A stretch of 6,552 nucleotides of DNA, taken from Clostridiales bacterium. GTDB lineage: Bacteria > Bacillota_A > Clostridia > Oscillospirales > Oscillospiraceae. The stretch is from contig DXUR01000149.1 in assembly GCA_019417795.1 (NCBI GenBank), positions 1 through 6,552 of the forward strand. Reading direction: 5' to 3'. Of the stretch, positions 5,487 to 6,552 are shown piece after piece; position 1 is the stretch's first letter, and each line of letters begins with the position of its first letter. A program made the translations under genes and the position numbers. The notes beneath the pieces were generated by a model, which saw only the letters and a list, made by a program, of their open reading frames with translations, searched no databases and was not told the DNA's origin.

Positions 5487-5526
5487 AAAAAGCCGACGGG
5501 GCGAAACTGCTGCTTCGCCCCGCCGG
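5487..5526 (-). terminator. Intrinsic terminator of the metal ABC transporter operon
   Basis: CCGGCGGGGCGAA (5526-5514) pairs with TTCGCCCCGTCGG (5505-5493) over 13 bp with one G·T pair; the loop is 8 nt. A C and then five T residues follow (5491-5487). It lies 65 bp past the permease stop codon and upstream of the lrgAB promoter, so it separates the two units. Confidence 0.9.
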
Positions 5527-5590
5527 ATCAGTTTTCGATTTTTTAAAACCGGGAGCCGCTTGGCTGTTCTCCGGTAAGGGGAGTGAACCG

Positions 5591-6403
5591 TCATTTCCGC
5601 CGGAGAGCGGCCAGCAGGCAGGCACCCAGAAAAACTGCCAGGTCTGCCGCCACCACCGTTGCCCCCACAGGAGTAGAAAAGCCAAAGGAGATGGTGAGTC
5701 CCACGCAGAAGCACACCACGGAGGTCACGGCGGCGCAGAGGATCACGCCACGGAAGCTCTTGAACAGCCGCATGGCGGTCAGAGCCGGGAAGATCACCAG
5801 CGAGGAGATGAGCATAGCGCCCATCATCCGCATTCCCAGCACGATGGTCAGGGCCGTGAGGATGGCCAGCAGGGTGTTGCAGGTGTCCACCTTCAACCCG
5901 GTGGCCCGGGAGAAGCTCTCGTCAAAGGTGACGGCGAAGATCTGGTGGTAAAAAAGCAGGTACAGCGCCAGCACCGTTACCGACAGCACTACGGAGAGAG
6001 CCACATCCCCCTTTGTCATGGCCAGCACACTGCCGAACATATAGTTGTCCACATCGGTGGTCATGCCGGTGGTCCGGGAGATCACCAGAATACCGATGGC
6101 CAGCGCCGAAGCACTGACGGCGGCGATGGCGGCGTCGCTGTTCCAGTGGGGATGGCTGGCCATCCGCAGTAGGAAGAAGGCCGCTAAAATGACTACCGGA
6201 ATGGAGAAATACAACGGCGTTACCCCCAGCGCCACGGCGATGGCCAGCGTACCGAAGGAGACGTGGCTCAGGCCGTCACCGATCATGGAGTACCGTTTCA
6301 GAACCAGCGGAACGCCTAACAGGGCAGCGCACAGGCTCACCAGCACACCGGCGATCAAGGCCCTTTGCATAAAGGGGTAAGAAAACATCTGTAAAATATT
6401 CAT
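5591..6403 (-). CDS. znuB: Metal ABC transporter permease (ABC-3 family, ZnuB/TroC/MntB type)
   Basis: The 270-residue integral membrane protein forms the channel of a zinc- or manganese-import ABC transporter. It has about eight hydrophobic segments and the family marks LKRYSMIGDGLSHVSFG (35-51), a cytoplasmic FDESFSRATGL segment (160-170) that resembles the ATPase-coupling helix, GMRMMGAMLISSLVIFPALT (190-209) and GFSTPVGAT (241-249). The length is normal. The ATG at 6403 has GGGAGGAA 8 nt upstream and overlaps the stop of the ATPase gene as ATGA, so the two are translationally coupled. The order ATPase-permease is typical of znuCB and mntBC operons; the binding protein is presumably further upstream, outside the window. 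Zinc is the more common substrate for this subgroup, but the metal cannot be decided from the permease alone. No Zur/Fur-like operator is visible. Confidence 0.93.
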   Translation of the reverse strand: MNILQMFSYPFMQRALIAGVLVSLCAALLGVPLVLKRYSMIGDGLSHVSFGTLAIAVALGVTPLYFSIPVVILAAFFLLRMASHPHWNSDAAIAAVSASALAIGILVISRTTGMTTDVDNYMFGSVLAMTKGDVALSVVLSVTVLALYLLFYHQIFAVTFDESFSRATGLKVDTCNTLLAILTALTIVLGMRMMGAMLISSLVIFPALTAMRLFKSFRGVILCAAVTSVVCFCVGLTISFGFSTPVGATVVAADLAVFLGACLLAALRRK

Positions 6404-6552
6404 GATTCCAGTTCCTCCCGGAAGCGGCGGCCCTGGGGACTCGCCAGATAGTCGGATGCCGTGCCGGTAAAGAGGCCCTTTCGTCCGATGTGCAGTACTG
6501 TGCGGGCGCTTTTCAGCGCTGCCTTCAAATCGTGAGTCACCATCACGATGGC
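6400..6552 (-). CDS. znuC: Metal ABC transporter ATP-binding protein, C-terminal end (runs off right edge)
   Basis: Only the last 50 codons are present. The first visible residues, AIVMVTHDLKAAL, contain the H-loop (switch) histidine in the VTHD motif that follows the Walker B region in ABC ATPases. After it come a typical C-terminal regulatory strand (VLHIGRKGLFTGTASDYL) and a short tail ending REELES. The protein powers the coupled permease from the cytoplasmic side. Walker A, signature and Walker B motifs lie beyond the window. The stop (TGA, 6402-6400) overlaps the permease start codon in an ATGA junction. ATPase identity is sure; the metal family is inferred from the neighbouring ABC-3 permease. 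Confidence 0.9.
   Translation of the reverse strand, partial: AIVMVTHDLKAALKSARTVLHIGRKGLFTGTASDYLASPQGRRFREELES

Noticed and set aside
5412..5714. Minus-strand open frames between znuB and lrgA
   Set aside because: They run through the terminator and the lrgAB promoter, show no motif or good ribosome binding site, and overlap the end of znuB in another frame.
1..6552. Mobile elements, CRISPR arrays, tRNA or rRNA genes, phage or defence genes
   Set aside because: I found no transposase, terminal repeats, regular spacer repeats, cloverleaf or such protein motifs; all long stretches are explained by the listed genes.

Overview
The window is a single-strand block: every gene I can support reads on the minus strand, so transcription runs from high to low coordinates. 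The GC-rich coding sequence, consistently strong AGGAG-type ribosome binding sites, sigma-A-type promoters, U-tract terminators and the gene order rimP-nusA-rnpM-ylxQ-infB point to a GC-rich Firmicute. A gut Clostridia member of the Oscillospiraceae type is my best guess; this is inferred from style and gene order, not from a marker search.

Layout in the direction of transcription (right to left). (1) 6552-5591: the end of an ABC ATPase gene and a complete ABC-3 family membrane permease, coupled by an ATGA overlap, forming the export-side end of a zinc/manganese uptake operon. It closes with a strong terminator at 5526-5487. (2) 5437-4291: a well-formed promoter (TTGACT, 17 nt, TAAACT), then lrgA and lrgB overlapping by 8 bp, then a near-perfect terminator. 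This is a self-contained two-gene operon for a membrane system of the LrgAB/CidAB/PftAB type. (3) 4196-3579: a 205-residue predicted lipoprotein with a KPVIYLYP motif, of unknown function, followed by two hairpins. (4) 3485-1: the translation/transcription operon. A strong extended -10 promoter is followed almost at once by an intrinsic terminator in the 5' leader, then rimP, nusA, a possible 29-residue membrane peptide, rnpM, ylxQ and the N-terminal part of infB, which continues off the left edge.

The genes of block 4 work together: RimP matures the 30S subunit, NusA controls pausing and termination, RnpM modulates RNase P, YlxQ is an L7Ae-type RNA-binding protein, and IF2 starts translation.

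Most of this is conserved core genome. I see no mobile element, CRISPR array, tRNA, rRNA or phage gene, and no clear undescribed multi-gene system. The points most worth a second look are the terminator-first leader of the rimP-nusA operon, which resembles the NusA attenuation known in Bacillus subtilis but carries a ribosome binding site running into the hairpin; the very long basic tail on YlxQ; a small unannotated ORF starting on the nusA stop codon; and the KPVIYLYP lipoprotein.
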